A stretch of 50,910 nt of DNA from Ichthyophthirius multifiliis (GCF_000220395.1 NW_004087099.1:3835-54744), one strand, 5' to 3'. Positions 12,701 to 25,516 are shown, counted from the first letter of the stretch. Numbers and translations are program-made. Notes: generated by a model from the letters alone, not told the origin.

Positions 12701-13744
12701 CAATATTATCCCTATGGACATTTAAATTATCCTCCACAAACTTTATCAGGAATAGCTTTTATTTTATTTTTTTAATAAAAAAAATATAAATATAAATTTA
12801 AATTTAATTTATATTATATTTAATACATATTTCCCAATTTCTATTTATTGGCTTACTTGTATATCTACATCTTTTTTAAAATAAATTAATTGTATTTATA
12901 TTAAATATAATCTACCTATAATCAGTATTTCCAACCCATAAATTTATTCCTAATATACTAAAAAGAGTCATGAAAAAAATAATAAAAAAAATAGTTTTAA
13001 TTATTTAAGGAATCGAGTTTTTATATAAAGTTAAGATTTAATGGCAATATTTTAAAATTGATATTTATTTAGTATATTCGAAAACATAAAAAATTCTAAA
13101 AACAAAAAGATAAACACAAGATTAATCGCCAAGAGCTATTAAAAAAAAATAACGATAATAATAACATTATTAATATTTCTTAAATAACAAAATTGATTCT
13201 AATATAGGCCTCTTGCTATTATTTTTAAAATAGCTTCAAGAGAAAAATATGCAATATAATAATATTTTGACTGTTAAAAATAATGGTTTTTATTTTTAGT
13301 TGTAAAATCAAATATTCCCATTAAAATTCCCATAGAAATTATTACTATTAAAGTTAAAAGTTTGTAAAAATAAGATTCTGTTAACCAAACTGCTAATCTT
13401 CTTATAATATGATCTTTTTTGAATATTTGACAACTTTCTTTACAATAAGTGAACCTTTTTCCATGAAAATAAAAATTGACAAACTTACTCTGGGTTGTAT
13501 TATCATAATAGCTTTATTTTTTAAGAAACATATTTCGGAATATTTATGTTTGGATTCGATTATTTTCTTAACTATTTAAATTTTATTCATTTGTAATTTT
13601 TTTTGGATTTATTTATTGCTATTAATCTTGTAAATATCGAGGGTTTATGTCATATCTGGAATTTTATTCGTTTATTGCATCGAAATCTCTTTGTGAAAAC
13701 TCTAAAGGGATTTTTTAATTTTAAAATTTTTAAATGATTGTTTT
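6788..13744 (-). CDS. Four-domain voltage-gated Ca-type channel alpha subunit
   Basis: Four Ion_trans repeats in Cav order. Domain I has a Cys-rich S5-pore loop (CGGQFKCPQGQYC) and pore NFDNLANSYLTLF..IEGY. Domain II has S5 about 11040-10920 and pore NFNTIQESLTTIFVLLSGDQY. Domain III has S4 LRALRALRPLRVIQRNQSLK, pore IFTGENWVPIMWASVDF and S6 FFLVFLGNIYGMNLYIGLVV. Domain IV has S4 IIARSLRLGKIFHIVKIIK, pore FQSFQSSLLLVLECITNQNW and S6 ending FLAYVIDGY. After S6 comes the EF-hand-like piece KEYDPEGNGFIDPIDFYFIL of Cav tails, then a charged coiled-coil C-terminus ending at TGA 6788. The selectivity ring reads E-D-E-Q. Many short introns interrupt it. The start is unresolved: the frame is open to about 13744, the first in-frame ATG is at 13531, and an upstream exon is possible. 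Ciliary Ca channels of this family drive reversal of beating in other ciliates; that role is inferred. Confidence 0.9.
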
Positions 13745-16573
13745 TCAATATTTTTATTTTCATAATTTTAATTGAAAATGTTTTTTTAATTATAGTTTAA
13801 ATTATAAATTTTTAAAATATAAAAAATAATAATTTAATTAAGTTATTTATTATATAGATATATTTATCATTTTTTGATAAAGTTTTGTTTATGTATTATT
13901 TCATTAAATTTCTAATTTATATGTTAAAAATGTTAATTAAAATAATTTTTATATAAAAATTAATTATTAATATAATAAATTAAATGTAATATTTAAATTA
14001 GTTTATATTTTATTAATAAAAAAATTAATTTAAATTATATTTTCCTAAATTAAAAATTTATAAAAAAACTGAAATATGCATTATATTTTATATTTTTGTT
14101 TTTTGTTTTTTTGTAATTCTTTAAATTTTTTAAGATTTAAAATTTCTTATTTTTATTTTGATTTTTTATTTAGAAATTTTATTTTAAAAACTATTATTTA
14201 TAAAACAAAGATTTAAATAATAAATAGCTTTATTAATTTACTTTTATTAAAATAATTTATTTAAGTTACATTCAATTTTATATTATATGGATTTTTACTT
14301 AGTATTTTTTTTTTTTTATATATATACTACATATTAATTGTTTTAGGCTTAAAAGTATTATAATTCATCATAATTTTAGAATTTTTATTAGATTAAATAA
14401 ATAATAAATAAAAAAAAGATTATTGTTTAATAAAATATTTTCAAACAAATAATTTATTTTAATACTTATTAATATTGATTTAGTAAATAATAATATTTGC
14501 ATATATAAGAAATTATTAATTTTATATATATTTTAAATATTTGTATTTAATTATTTTAAAAAATAGTATAAATTAGAGAATTTTTTTTCTTTTTTTGTTA
14601 TTATATATATAAATATATATAATTATAATGATATAAAGATACATTTTTTATCTATTAATTCCATATAAAAGATTAATAAAAAAATAAATGCAATTTTGTA
14701 CATTAGCTACATTCCCTAAAAAGGAAATTAGTTAAAAATTTTAATTCTAAATAAAAATATAGAAATATAAATTGTATATATGTAAACTAAAAATATTTTA
14801 TATAATTAAAGAATTATATAATTAAAAAAATAAATAATTTTTAGTTAGATTATATATTTATTATTTAAAGAAACTTATCTATTAATTACAAAAATTAAAA
14901 TTACTTAAAAAATAAATTTTTTTAACATTTTAAAGTCTTTTTTATTATACGCCAAATTCAATTAATATTTATTATTATTATTCGAGTAATTTATTAATTA
15001 CTCCCATATTTTTATAATATTTTAGAGGAATTTTTTATTATTATTATTCTAATTCACAAGTTTTTATTTTTATTTTTGATATTATTATTTATAAATACAA
15101 ACTATTCGCTTCAGCTAACCAATATATTTTATTTATATAATATATTAATTATGTTTTTTTCATAGTAATTTGATTATTCATTATTTTATGTATTATGTTA
15201 ACCATTAAATTAAATTATTAATTTTGTTAATAAATAATTTTTATAAATATATATTTTTTATTTTATGAAATCTTTTACGATTATATTATTCTTTCATAAA
15301 AATACATGTCCTTATAAAAATTAATTCAATATAAACCATTTATAATAAAAAATATATATATATAAAATCAATTATATAAAAAAAGTTATTAAAATAATTT
15401 TATTAAAAAATATTTCAAGAAACAAATTAATATTAATTATATTTCTTTATAAAAAAATTATTATAGATTAAAAAATTATCAAAATATAATATTTAATATA
15501 TTTATTTTTTTAGATTAGATTAGAAATATATAAGAATATATATTGATATTTCTAATAATTTTTATATGGATAAAATAACTTTAAACGTCAAATATTATAA
15601 TTTTAAAACTAATATAATGACTTAAATTATTTTATAAATAAAAAAACTAAATATAATATAAAATATATAATTTTAATGTATTTGAAAAAAATACATATAT
15701 TAGAATCTATAAAATAAAGTAAATGTATTCAATAATTAAAAAATAACTTTTATTTAAATATTAATAAAAAATTAAATGGAATATAATTTTTATTCATTAT
15801 AATATATTATATATATAAATATATTTATTTATATATATATATATAGATATTTTTATATATATATATATAAATTATATATTTAATATTATTATTTAAAAAA
15901 ATTATTATAAAATATATTTATTATTTTTAATATTTATTATTTCTAATTATTTTTTAATTATTATATTTATTTTAAAGTAATTTTATTTATTATTAATAAT
16001 TTTTTATAATATTTAAGTATGCATAGATTATATATATAATATATTATTTTTAATCATTTTTAAGATTTTATATTAATTTTGAAATAATATTGAATATACA
16101 TTATAATTTATATATTATTAATGTATTTAATTTAAATTAGTTAGTATGATAATAAATATTAATGTAACTTTATAATATTTAAAACAAAAAACAACAATTA
16201 TGCTTTAGTTTTTAAAAAACTAAAATATGTTAACATATATTTTATACCTTTTGATAATTTATAAATATTTATGTTTTTGAAAAATTATTTTTAATTTTAG
16301 ATTTATATTAATTAATATTAAAATATAAATATATTATTTTTATATATAATATTTAAAAATATTTATTTAACAAAATTATATTTATTTCTTATAAAAAAAT
16401 AATATAAAAATAAATTATTTATAATTATTTAATATTTATATTTTATATATATTTATAAATAATAATTATTTAGTTATTATAAATATTAAATTTAAAATTA
16501 TTTATATTAAAAAATTATAATAATTTATTTTTTGGAAAATATTATTTATATATATATTTATTAATTTTCTTAT
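13745..16573. other. Gene-free A/T spacer
   Basis: About 2.8 kb with only scattered G/C. I read both strands with the ciliate code and saw no conserved protein segment, tRNA-like box or long repeat, only irregular A/T runs and small TA tracts (for example near 15805-15870). It separates the putative 5' end of the channel from the 3' end of the coiled-coil gene. It is much longer than the other spacers, so it may hold the channel's distant first exon or promoter, but nothing shows that directly. Confidence 0.6.
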
Positions 16574-18800
16574 TCAATTTTTTTTCTTCTTTTACTTTTT
16601 TTTATTTGTTTAATTTTTTTCTAATTCTTATATTCTTTTTATTAATAAATCTTATTTTTATTACATTTTTTCTATTTCATTATATTATTTTTATAATTCT
16701 TATTTATAAAATTAAATAGATTCTTATCCTGATATAATATTTTTATCAATTTCTTCGTTTTCTTCAATTAATTTATTTAATTATTTTTAATTATCATCAT
16801 ATTATTTTTATTCTTCATTAATTTCTTAAAGTAATTTATCGTTTTATTCATTTTACATTTATAAAATTAAATTATTTTTTAATTCATTTAGTTCTTTTAA
16901 ATAATCTTCTTTTACTTTTTTAAATTTTTTAATAAATGCTCGAGATCTGATATTTCTTAGTTTTATTGATTTAATTCTTCTCTCATTTCGTTTTTTTATT
17001 TTCTATTTCTAAAGATTAATCATCTTAATTATTTTAAACTTAAATTATTTATTATTAAATTTCTAATAATTTTTTATTTTATTCATCTAAATCTTAGTTT
17101 TATTATTATAACTTTTATTTTAAATCTAATTCGTTTTACTATAATTATATTTATTATTGCTTTAGTTTATCTACTTTTTCTATTATTTATAAATTTAGGT
17201 TTTTTTAATTTATTAATTCTTCTTATAAACTACCTTAATTTTATAAAATAGCCTATATATAAATAATATTAATTTATTTTGTAAATTTTTTTCTTATATA
17301 TTTTTGTACTTTTTTATCTTCTAATTCTTAATTTTTTAGGTTTTAAGTTTATTATAGTTCTTTTATTTTTTAAATTTAAATTTATATTTCTTATTGTACT
17401 TTTATATCTTATTATAATATTTAAAAATCTAAAATTTTTATTTCTTATATTATTTGTTAAATATTATTTTCTTATTTTAAAATTTCTAATTTATTTGAGT
17501 TTTCGCATTATTTTTGTACATATTAATAATAAAAAGCTTATCTATATATAATATTTTAAATATTAAAATTATATAATAATGGATAAGAATTACTATTTCT
17601 ATATTTCTATTTCATTTTGTTTAAAGTTTTCTTCCAAGATTTACTTTTCTTACATTTATTTATTTATTAAATCTTAGTTTTACGAAATTTCATCATTATT
17701 ACTTAAGTAAATTTAATTTTATTTTTGATTTTCAAGTATATTTTATTAATATTCCATATAGGTTTTTTTTAATATTTCATTTTTATTTTTTTCTTATTAA
17801 AACTATTATTTCATAACATTAATGTTTTTTTGTTTTTATTTTCTAGTTCTTAAATAATTTATTTCATATGGAGAATTTCATTTTAATAATTTTAAGAAAT
17901 ATCAGTGTTTACGATTAATTCATCTTTATATTTGTTATGAATCTATAAATTTATATTATATAATAATTTACTTAAATATCAATTAATAATATTGAAATAC
18001 ACAAATTGTTTTTCAAGTTAGTTTTTCAATATTTGGATGTCTTTTTGTAAATGTTATATGGTATTTTATTACTAAATTTATTTTTATTTTAAATTGTTTT
18101 CTAAGTCTTTTAATTAGATTTCATCTTAGTTTAATTTTTGGATTATTTTTTATAATGTATTTTCTTTATTTATGTTTATTTCTTTCATTTATTCAAGTTT
18201 CTATTATATATCTTTTTCTTATTATATTAGTTTTTCCGAACTTATTTATTTTTAGATTATCTTTTTTTCTAAAAGCTTATTACTTCTATCTCTTTTTGGA
18301 GAATAAACTTTTTAAAAAAATTAATTTAAATTTTTATTAGTCTTTATAATATCTTTTAAACTTGGTTGAGGTATTGTATTTATATTTTTTTATTAGCTTT
18401 GTATTATTTCACTCAAGTCTTCAGATTATTTTTAATGATTTTCTATAGTTTAAATTCCAAAAGATGTGTTTAAATTGACATAAGTATTTATTATATTATT
18501 ATTATTTTTGCTATAAATGTTTTTTATATTAGATTTATTATTATAAGTATTGCTTTATACATTAAACGAGTTATTTATAATATTGTTTTTTTTTGGTTTT
18601 TAACATAATGGAATTTTTTTTGGAAATTTACTAAAGATTTAGTTTAGTTTATTAATCTTTTTTTAAGATGATTGAGTTACTTTTTGTTATGGGGAATATG
18701 TAGATGATAATTAGGTTGGAAGTTATTATTATTAATAATATTTTTAATTACAATTTTAAATGTTTAACTTTGTATAAGAATTATATTTATTTGTATTCAT
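16574..18800 (-). CDS. Coiled-coil protein of unknown function
   Basis: Starts MNTNKYNSYTKLNIQN and has a low-complexity N-terminal third rich in Asn, Gln and Ser (SSTYSPQQKVTQSSQKK; IPQPSLKDIIKTNKNL). The rest is predicted helical coiled coil, with segments such as KVKEDYLKELNELKNNLI, EQNDKLLQEINEEQKQYDDN and LIEENEEIDKNIISGQES. It ends with a Lys-rich tail (ELEKNQTNKKK) and TGA. I recognise no catalytic or binding domain. Length and composition resemble the many structural or basal-body/cytoskeletal coiled-coil proteins of ciliates, which is no more than analogy. The frame is not clean throughout the middle (about 17000-17600): small introns or homopolymer length errors are needed, and I did not place them all. 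Start: first ATG of the open frame, preceded by pure A/T. Confidence 0.6.
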
Positions 18801-19327
18801 TTTAATTATTTTATCAATAAAAATTAATTTTTATTTTATTATTTTATGTAATTAATTACTAATAATATACTAATAAGAAATTATTTAAATTATTTTAGAA
18901 ATTTAATATATATAAATATATATATATTCATTTTTAATAAAGAAATTAAAATTTTTATGTAATTGATACATTAATTTATAAATATTTTATTATTATATTT
19001 TTAATTTGTCTATATAAATAATTAATATAAATAAATATGGGTTATCCTAAAGCCATAGTAAAAACATTATAAATAAGAAATGATTTAAACATAATGATAA
19101 ATAACAAATAGAGAAAAAAAAATGAAATAAAAAGAATTTAAGTATATATATGGAAAAATATATATGATAATAAATAAAATATTTATAAAAATATATATTA
19201 AAAAATAAATATATATTTATATAATATATATATATAAATATATCTATTTTTTTATATTTATTTTATATAAATAATAAATCTATAATTATATGTATTTTTA
19301 TATATAAAAATATTAAGTATAAATTTA
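18801..19327. other. A/T spacer
   Basis: Sequence between two minus-strand genes. It contains TA-rich tracts (19140-19260) and one ATG-started plus-strand open frame near 19037 that dissolves into TA repeats. No supported gene was seen. Confidence 0.5.
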
Positions 19328-19558
19328 TCATTCTTATTCATCATCATCATCATTTTAATCATTTTTAATTATTTAAGTTGATACTTTTTAAAAAATTTAA
19401 AATAATGTTTATGTGCAATTAACTTATTTTTATAAATCTATTTCTTCTTCTTATAAATTTATAGTATTTTTTAGACAATATCTATATAATTCATTAACTA
19501 TCATTGAGCTGAAATATTTTTCTATAAACTTTTGTTATTTAATATCTTATTAACTCAT
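19328..19558 (-). CDS. Small acidic-tailed protein, faintly like small Tim chaperones
   Basis: A 76-residue single-exon frame, start MSQQDIKQQKFIEKYFSSM, with an acidic C-terminus (NDQNDDDDEQE) before TGA. The centre has two Cys separated by a charged helix-like stretch (YCLKNTINLQEEEIDL then NCTQTLFQIFQKVSTQ). The spacing recalls the two helices of mitochondrial Tim8/9/10/13 chaperones, but each CX3C pair is reduced to a single Cys. Family assignment is therefore weak. It is supported as a gene by the clean frame, an in-frame stop and the usual A/T flanks. Its 711-bp upstream spacer is shared with the divergent SPT5 gene. Confidence 0.5.
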
Positions 19559-20268
19559 TTTTTTTCTTTATGTTAAATTATGAAAATAAATAGTTTAAAT
19601 ATTTTGTTTTATTTTTGTATATTTTTTTAATATATTATTCTTAATTTTTATATTATATATATTTTTTAGTTGTATTTTATTAGTAAAATGTAATTATGTT
19701 TTTGTTTAAGAATATTATAAATAATAATATTTAAATTAACAAAAATATAAATAAATGGAAAAAATGCATTTTTTTATTTCAAAAAAATCTTTAAAAAAAT
19801 TTGTTATTTTTATTTTTTAAGAATATTTTTTTTTATTTTAGTAAAATAATAAAATATATACTTCTAATTTTGTGAATAATTAAATATCTATTTTACTAAA
19901 AACAAGACTATAAAAGAATAATAAGGCATATATATATTTTTTACTTTATAACATTTTTATATTATTTTTTTCCCGTGATTTCTTTTTAAAAGCGCATTCG
20001 AAAATATAATCAAAAAAGGTTTAATAAAATAGATAATAATCTATTTTTTTATTTTGTTTATAAAATAAAAATATTCAAAAAAATAAAAAAAAAACATATA
20101 AAAAGTAATATATAAATAAACACACAAAAAAAATATATTACTATTTAAAGATTTATTTATATATATATATTTTTTTTTTTAAAAAAAAAAAAGGAAATAA
20201 AAATAAATATATAAAATTATATTTTTAAACTAAATAAATTATATATATATATATATAAAATAAAAAAA
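19559..20268. other. Divergent intergenic region upstream of SPT5
   Basis: A/T-only spacer between the divergent small gene and SPT5. It has T-run/A-run blocks at about 20171-20193 and a TA tract at about 20241-20256, just before the SPT5 start. Presumably it holds both promoters, but no motif is distinctive enough to name. Confidence 0.5.
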
Positions 20269-23104
20269 ATGAGTTAAGACGAAGACGAAAATATCAATGT
20301 TTATAGCGAAGAATCCAATTAATTTGATGATTTTGAAGATGATGATGATAATGATTTTTATAGTGTAAAATAAATAATAATAACGAAAAAAAATTTTTTT
20401 AAACAAAAATAATTAATTTAAATATATGTGAAAAGAAACCAGATAAAGAATCTAATAAAAGAGCTACAAAAAAGAAATTATTAACCAATGGTCGTAAAAA
20501 AGCTGCCTATAAAAACTTCATCGAAGAAGCAGCCGAAGAAAGTGATTAAGAGGATGAAAATGATGAAGAATATTAATTAAAACGATTAAAAAATTGTAAA
20601 CAATAAAAATTCATATAAATCTATATATTAACTTAAAAAAAAAATTATATATATATATATATATAAGAAAAAGAAGCTGACTTATATAAATAAAGAAGAA
20701 ATCCGAATTTCTAATAAGTAGTAGATTAATTAGGGGATAATGAAGAAGAATTAAATAAAAGATATGAAAATATGAACCAATATGATGATGAAAATGATGA
20801 AGAATTTGATGAAGATGATTAAAATCTTCCATCTAATTTAAGAAAACATAAATTAAATATAAAACCTTATTAGAAGTTTTTTTCAGTGGGACTAAAAATT
20901 GGAAAAGAGAAAGAAACCGTGCTTAATTTATTAAATAAATTTAGTATTTTTTAGAAAAAGGGAGAAACTCCGAAAATACACTCGATTTCGTTTGTTGAAT
21001 AAAATAAAGGGTTTATTTATATTGAAGCTGAATAAAAAAAGGATGTTTTAACTTTTATTGAAGTATTTTTTTAATTATTAAAATAATTTATATATAGTAT
21101 TTCTTAATTGAAAAAAAAATAAAAGGGTTTCCCAGGATTAAATACATAAAAAGTGGAACTTGTAGAAGAAAAGACTGTTAGGGAAATATATGAAGAAAAA
21201 GAACAGGAAAATTATGAAATTCATATTAATTAATTCGTTCGTATATAGAAAAAATGCGATTATTTTTAAGATTTGGCTTAGGTTGAGTCTATAAGAGATA
21301 ATGGGAAGGTTTAAGTTAAATTAATCCCAAGGCTTAATTTAGAATAATTAGCTAAGAATAGAAAATTAAAAAATAAAGAATAAAATAATTATAATCCATA
21401 GGGAGGCGATGATTTTGTTGTAGGGGATAATAATAATAAATATGGAAATTAGTAAAAAAAGGAGGATTTCCATTCAAAAAAGGAGGAGGACTCTTTGTGC
21501 CGGTAAAAAGTATTGCTTAAATTTTAAAAGAAAGACCCAATTAATAATTTTTAAGTACTAATGTCTCAGGATGTGAGGAATTTATGTATGATAAGAGTGT
21601 TTCTGATAAAGTTATTATGATTGGTAATAAATATTAAACATATATATTTATTTATATATGTTTGCTTTTTTTATAAAATTTTAGAAAACACATATGGATA
21701 TGTGTACAAAACATTCAATTGTAAAGATTTAGATTTAAAATATAGCCCAAAATTGGATGAAATAAAGAAATTTTATCCTTTTGGGGATATTTAAGAATAT
21801 TTAAAAGATAATTATAAAAATCTTAAATTAGCTGATTAATATACTAAGTTTATTCCAGGAGATTAGGTTTTGGTCACTAATGGGTAATAGAAAGGATTGA
21901 AAGCTTAAGTTGTGGCTGTGAATGGCGATTTGGTGAAAATTGTGGCTTTAGATAAGAAATATAAGGATTTAGAATTGGATTTATAGGCTAAAGATCTTGT
22001 TAAAAATTTTAATGATGGGTAAAGGGTTAAAGTTATCTCAGGAAATCATTAAGGAAAAGTAAATATTTTTAATATTTTAAATATATAAATAAATAAATTT
22101 AAGACTGGTGTTATTTTGAAAACGGAAAACTATATATGCTATATTTTTACAGATAATAAAAATACAATAGAATGTAAACCTAAAGATTTGGCAGTTTCAG
22201 GCGAAATTAATATTGATTACTCATAATCTAGAGGAAATGATATTAGTAATAATTTGAATTTGAAAAAGCATGATTTAGTAAAGCTAAATGGATAAAATAG
22301 TGTAGGGTTAGTACTATCTATTTCTTCAGATTTTATTAAAATATTAGATCAGAACGGAAAAACTAAAAATGTAAGTAATTATGCTATAAATAGTAAACTT
22401 GATACTAGAAAAGCAGTTGCTAAAAATTTAGAAGGATGCCCTATTACTAATAATTCAAATGTCATTATTAAATAAGGATAATATTAAGTAAATTATAAAA
22501 TTACATAAAAATAGAGTTTTTTTAATAAAATAGGGATATTAATGTTAAGTTATTCATGTTTTTAAAAATATTGTTTATTTATTTAATCCAAAATTTAGAG
22601 ATGGTATTAAAAATAAAATAAAAAAATATATAAAAATATATATATATCTATATATATATATATAAATATATATAATTTTATATATATATATTTATAATTT
22701 TTTTAGATATTGTTGTAGAAAATGTAAATAATATTTTATTATAAACAAGCAATCCTGTATTGAATAAATAAGGTGTTAAATTTGCCTATGAATCTTAATA
22801 TGGAAATAATAAATTCCAAAATAAAAAAAATGATGATTTAAGATAATATGTAGGTAAATAATTAAGAATAATTGACGGAAAATATAAAGGATTTTAATGC
22901 ACAGTTTTAGAAATTAGAAATGATAAGTAAATTAAGGTAGAAATTAATTCTAAGTTCATATAAGTTTTTATTTAAAAATCTGATATTATTCCATTTATTA
23001 AATAAGCGAATGAATTAGAATATGGTAAAACACCAGCTTATTAAACATAAAGTACATATTAACCCAGTATAAGAGGAGAACATAATTTACATGAGTTTCC
23101 ATGA
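20269..23104 (+). CDS. SPT5: Transcription elongation factor SPT5
   Basis: Partner of SPT4 in DSIF, which clamps RNA polymerase II during elongation. Order seen: acidic N-terminus (MSQDEDENINVYSEESN); NGN domain from FFSVGLKIGKEKETVLNLL through NKGFIYIEAEQKKDVLTFIE; first KOW with VRIQKKCDYFQDLAQVESI and VKLIPRLN; a middle block ending VIMIENTYGYVYKTF; KOWs FIPGDQVLVTNGQQKGLKA and GQRVKVISGNHQGKTGVIL; and a last KOW GKQLRIIDGKYKGFQCTVLE. About seven introns fit GT-AG (for example between IE and GFPGLNTQ, and between NHQGK and TGVIL). The frame changes by one at the A7 run 21454-21460, between KYGN and GGFPF, with no suitable intron; a homopolymer error is the simplest reason. The usual long C-terminal repeat is almost absent, only YGKTPAYQTQSTYQP remaining before HEFP and TGA. 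Confidence 0.92.
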
Positions 23105-23328
23105 ATAAAAAATAAATAAAAAAAATAATAATAAATAATAATTTTTTTACTATCAATAAATAAATTAAATAACTTTAAATATATATTATATTTGTTATTT
23201 TTTATTAAAATAAAAAAATATATAAAATATAAATATATTTTTTATATTATATGAATTAATATAAAATACATTCTTATGTATATTTTTTATAAAATAAATT
23301 ATATATATTTATATTTAAATAAAATTAT

Positions 23329-25516
23329 TCACATTAATTTATTTTAATCCCATTTTCCATTAATAATATTACCATCTTTACAAAAAAAGCTTCCAGTACC
23401 ATTGGCATTATCTCTTTAAAATAAACCACAAAACTTCTCCCCGTTACTTAAAAATAAAGTCCCAAATCCTTCCTTATTATCATCTTTAAATTATCCATCG
23501 TATTTTATCCAATACTCATCTACATTATCTAAATTCTTGTATTCGAATAATTATTAATCTAAATTTAAAGGGTTCTCATTGTATAGAATACCATATCCTT
23601 CGAATTTATCTTCTATCCAATCTCCTTCATATGCAGGATTTCCACTTGCGTAATATAAAGTACCTTTTCCATGCATTTTATTTTCAAACCATTCGCCATT
23701 ATAATAACCTCCATCTTAATAAGAAAATTTACCTTTACCATGGCGCATTCCATTTAATTTCTAGCCTTCATATTTTTAGTTGTTTTAATATGTTTCGATT
23801 ATATATTCGATTCCTTTTAATAAATATGTGTAATTGTAAATATTATATATTTTTTTACTTGTATTTAATTATGGTTAAATTATTGTACTTTATTTGTTAT
23901 TTTATGAACTATTTTTTAAAAAATAAATATTAAAGTTAAAATTATAACTTAATTTTGCTTTTGTTTCATACTTTAAATGATTTAAAGAATTATATAAATT
24001 ATTTGTTTATAATAATGTATATAAGCTTTCATTGTTTTATTGTTATTAACTGTTTAAACTTCTATATTTTATAAGAATTTATTATACTTAGTCTGATGCT
24101 AGAAATGTTTTTATTTGAATAAATATAGCATATATATTTAAATTATTATTTTAAAATACGTTTATAACTTTATAAAGTATTATTATTATTATTATTATTA
24201 TTTATTATTATTATTATTATTATTATTTATTATAATTTATATCATTTAATCTTTATTTTATTTTTAATATATATTATCTTTATTTTTACATTAAAATTAA
24301 TTTCTTATAATTCTAAGCTTGATCTTTATAATCTGTAATTACTAATATAATTATTATTATTATTTTAGAATTCTTTTGTTTAATCTTTAATTTAATTTTC
24401 TAATATATTATCATCTGGTTATGAGTATTTTTTTTCTATTTCAAAAGGTATTTATACATTTTTATTAGGTACATCTATATTATCTTTTTACATACTTAAA
24501 ATATTATTTGGACAATAATTTTTTAATTCTTAGATTTTTTTTATGAAATACTAACTTTCTTAATTTATATAAATTTTCATACTATTTAAATCTTTTCTTT
24601 TTTCTTCTATAATTTCTACCATTTAAGACAATATATTGAATATAATATTACCATAATATTCTTTTATTTACATCAATTTATTATTTAAAATTTTTTTCGT
24701 ATTTAAAAGTTTTTATAATCAAATATATCTTCCTATGTTTTTAATAAAGAAGCATTTATTATACATATTCCTAAAGTAAAAATATCACTTTTTGGTATAT
24801 TATATTTAGGACATAAATCATATTATTTTAAGGCCTTTTTTTAATAAAATATGTTTTTACTGTCATTTATTCAGGTGATATATAGGTTTCTTTAGAAATA
24901 TTATTTTAACTAGATATAATTGACTAATATAAAGGAATATATCCAATTAATTAAGGGTCAGCTAATTTTATTATTCCGTCTTAGGTTATATGGATTGTTT
25001 ATAATTTTATATTCTAATGATTAATATTGTTTTATTCAAGAAATAATAAAGCATTTACTGATTATTATATTATATTAAATATTTCTAATTATGTAAATTT
25101 TTAATTATTTGATTTAATTCTATTATATATTTCGGATTCTAATGTTTTATTTAAATATTCGTATATTATATAAAATTTATAGAATGTAGAACATATTAAG
25201 TTTCTTTTTTATAAAAACAATCTATGGAACATTTATTATTAATAAAAATTAATATTAATATTAGGTTTTTTTATTTTTTTACTTTTTATTTATAATATGG
25301 ATGTTTTAATTATATCATTTTAAATTAATATTTATTTATTATTTATAAAAAATATGTTTCATCTGTTGTATTTATTTCATATAATATATATTATTTTCGT
25401 TTGTTTTATTTTAAATTAATTTTAAGTTCATTTTAAATTGATTCTCGATTTATTTTAATATTGTATTAATTTATAAATTCTTAATATGAATTATTTTTTG
25501 ATTATTCATTTCCCAT
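23329..25516 (-). CDS. Predicted N-myristoylated pseudokinase fused to MORN repeats
   Basis: The N-terminus MGNEQSKNN fits the myristoylation consensus (Gly2, Ser6). A kinase fold follows: beta3-like ETYFLQIINKY, hinge YIIYEYLNKTL, catalytic-loop region VNALLFLEQNNINHQNIKL, HITQDGIIKLADPQ, ISPEQMT and KSDIFTLGICIINASLL. All three catalytic motifs are altered: the VAIK Lys is Gln, HRD is HQN, and DFG is DPQ. A 26-nt intron (24835-24860) sits between SPEQMT and ALKQYD. The C-terminal part (about 23800-23350) has MORN repeats such as YEGQKLNGMRHGKGKFSYQD, YYNGEWFENKMHGKGTLYY, YEGDWIEDKFEGYGILY and GEKFCGLFQRDNANGTGSFF. The two halves join through a roughly 160-nt intron holding the TTA run. I treat them as one gene because the MORN half has no ATG or stop-bounded start of its own. 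Membrane attachment as a scaffold is inferred. Confidence 0.68.
24179..24232. repeat. TTA trinucleotide repeat in intron
   Basis: ATT/TTA trinucleotide array with one interruption. It is placed in the intron that joins the pseudokinase and MORN halves. Confidence 0.75.

Noticed and set aside
19037-19260. ATG-started plus-strand frame beginning MGYPKAIVKTLQIRND
   Set aside because: The first 35 codons look plausible but the frame then runs into TA repeats and overlaps the opposite-strand small gene; no stop or splice pattern makes a convincing gene.
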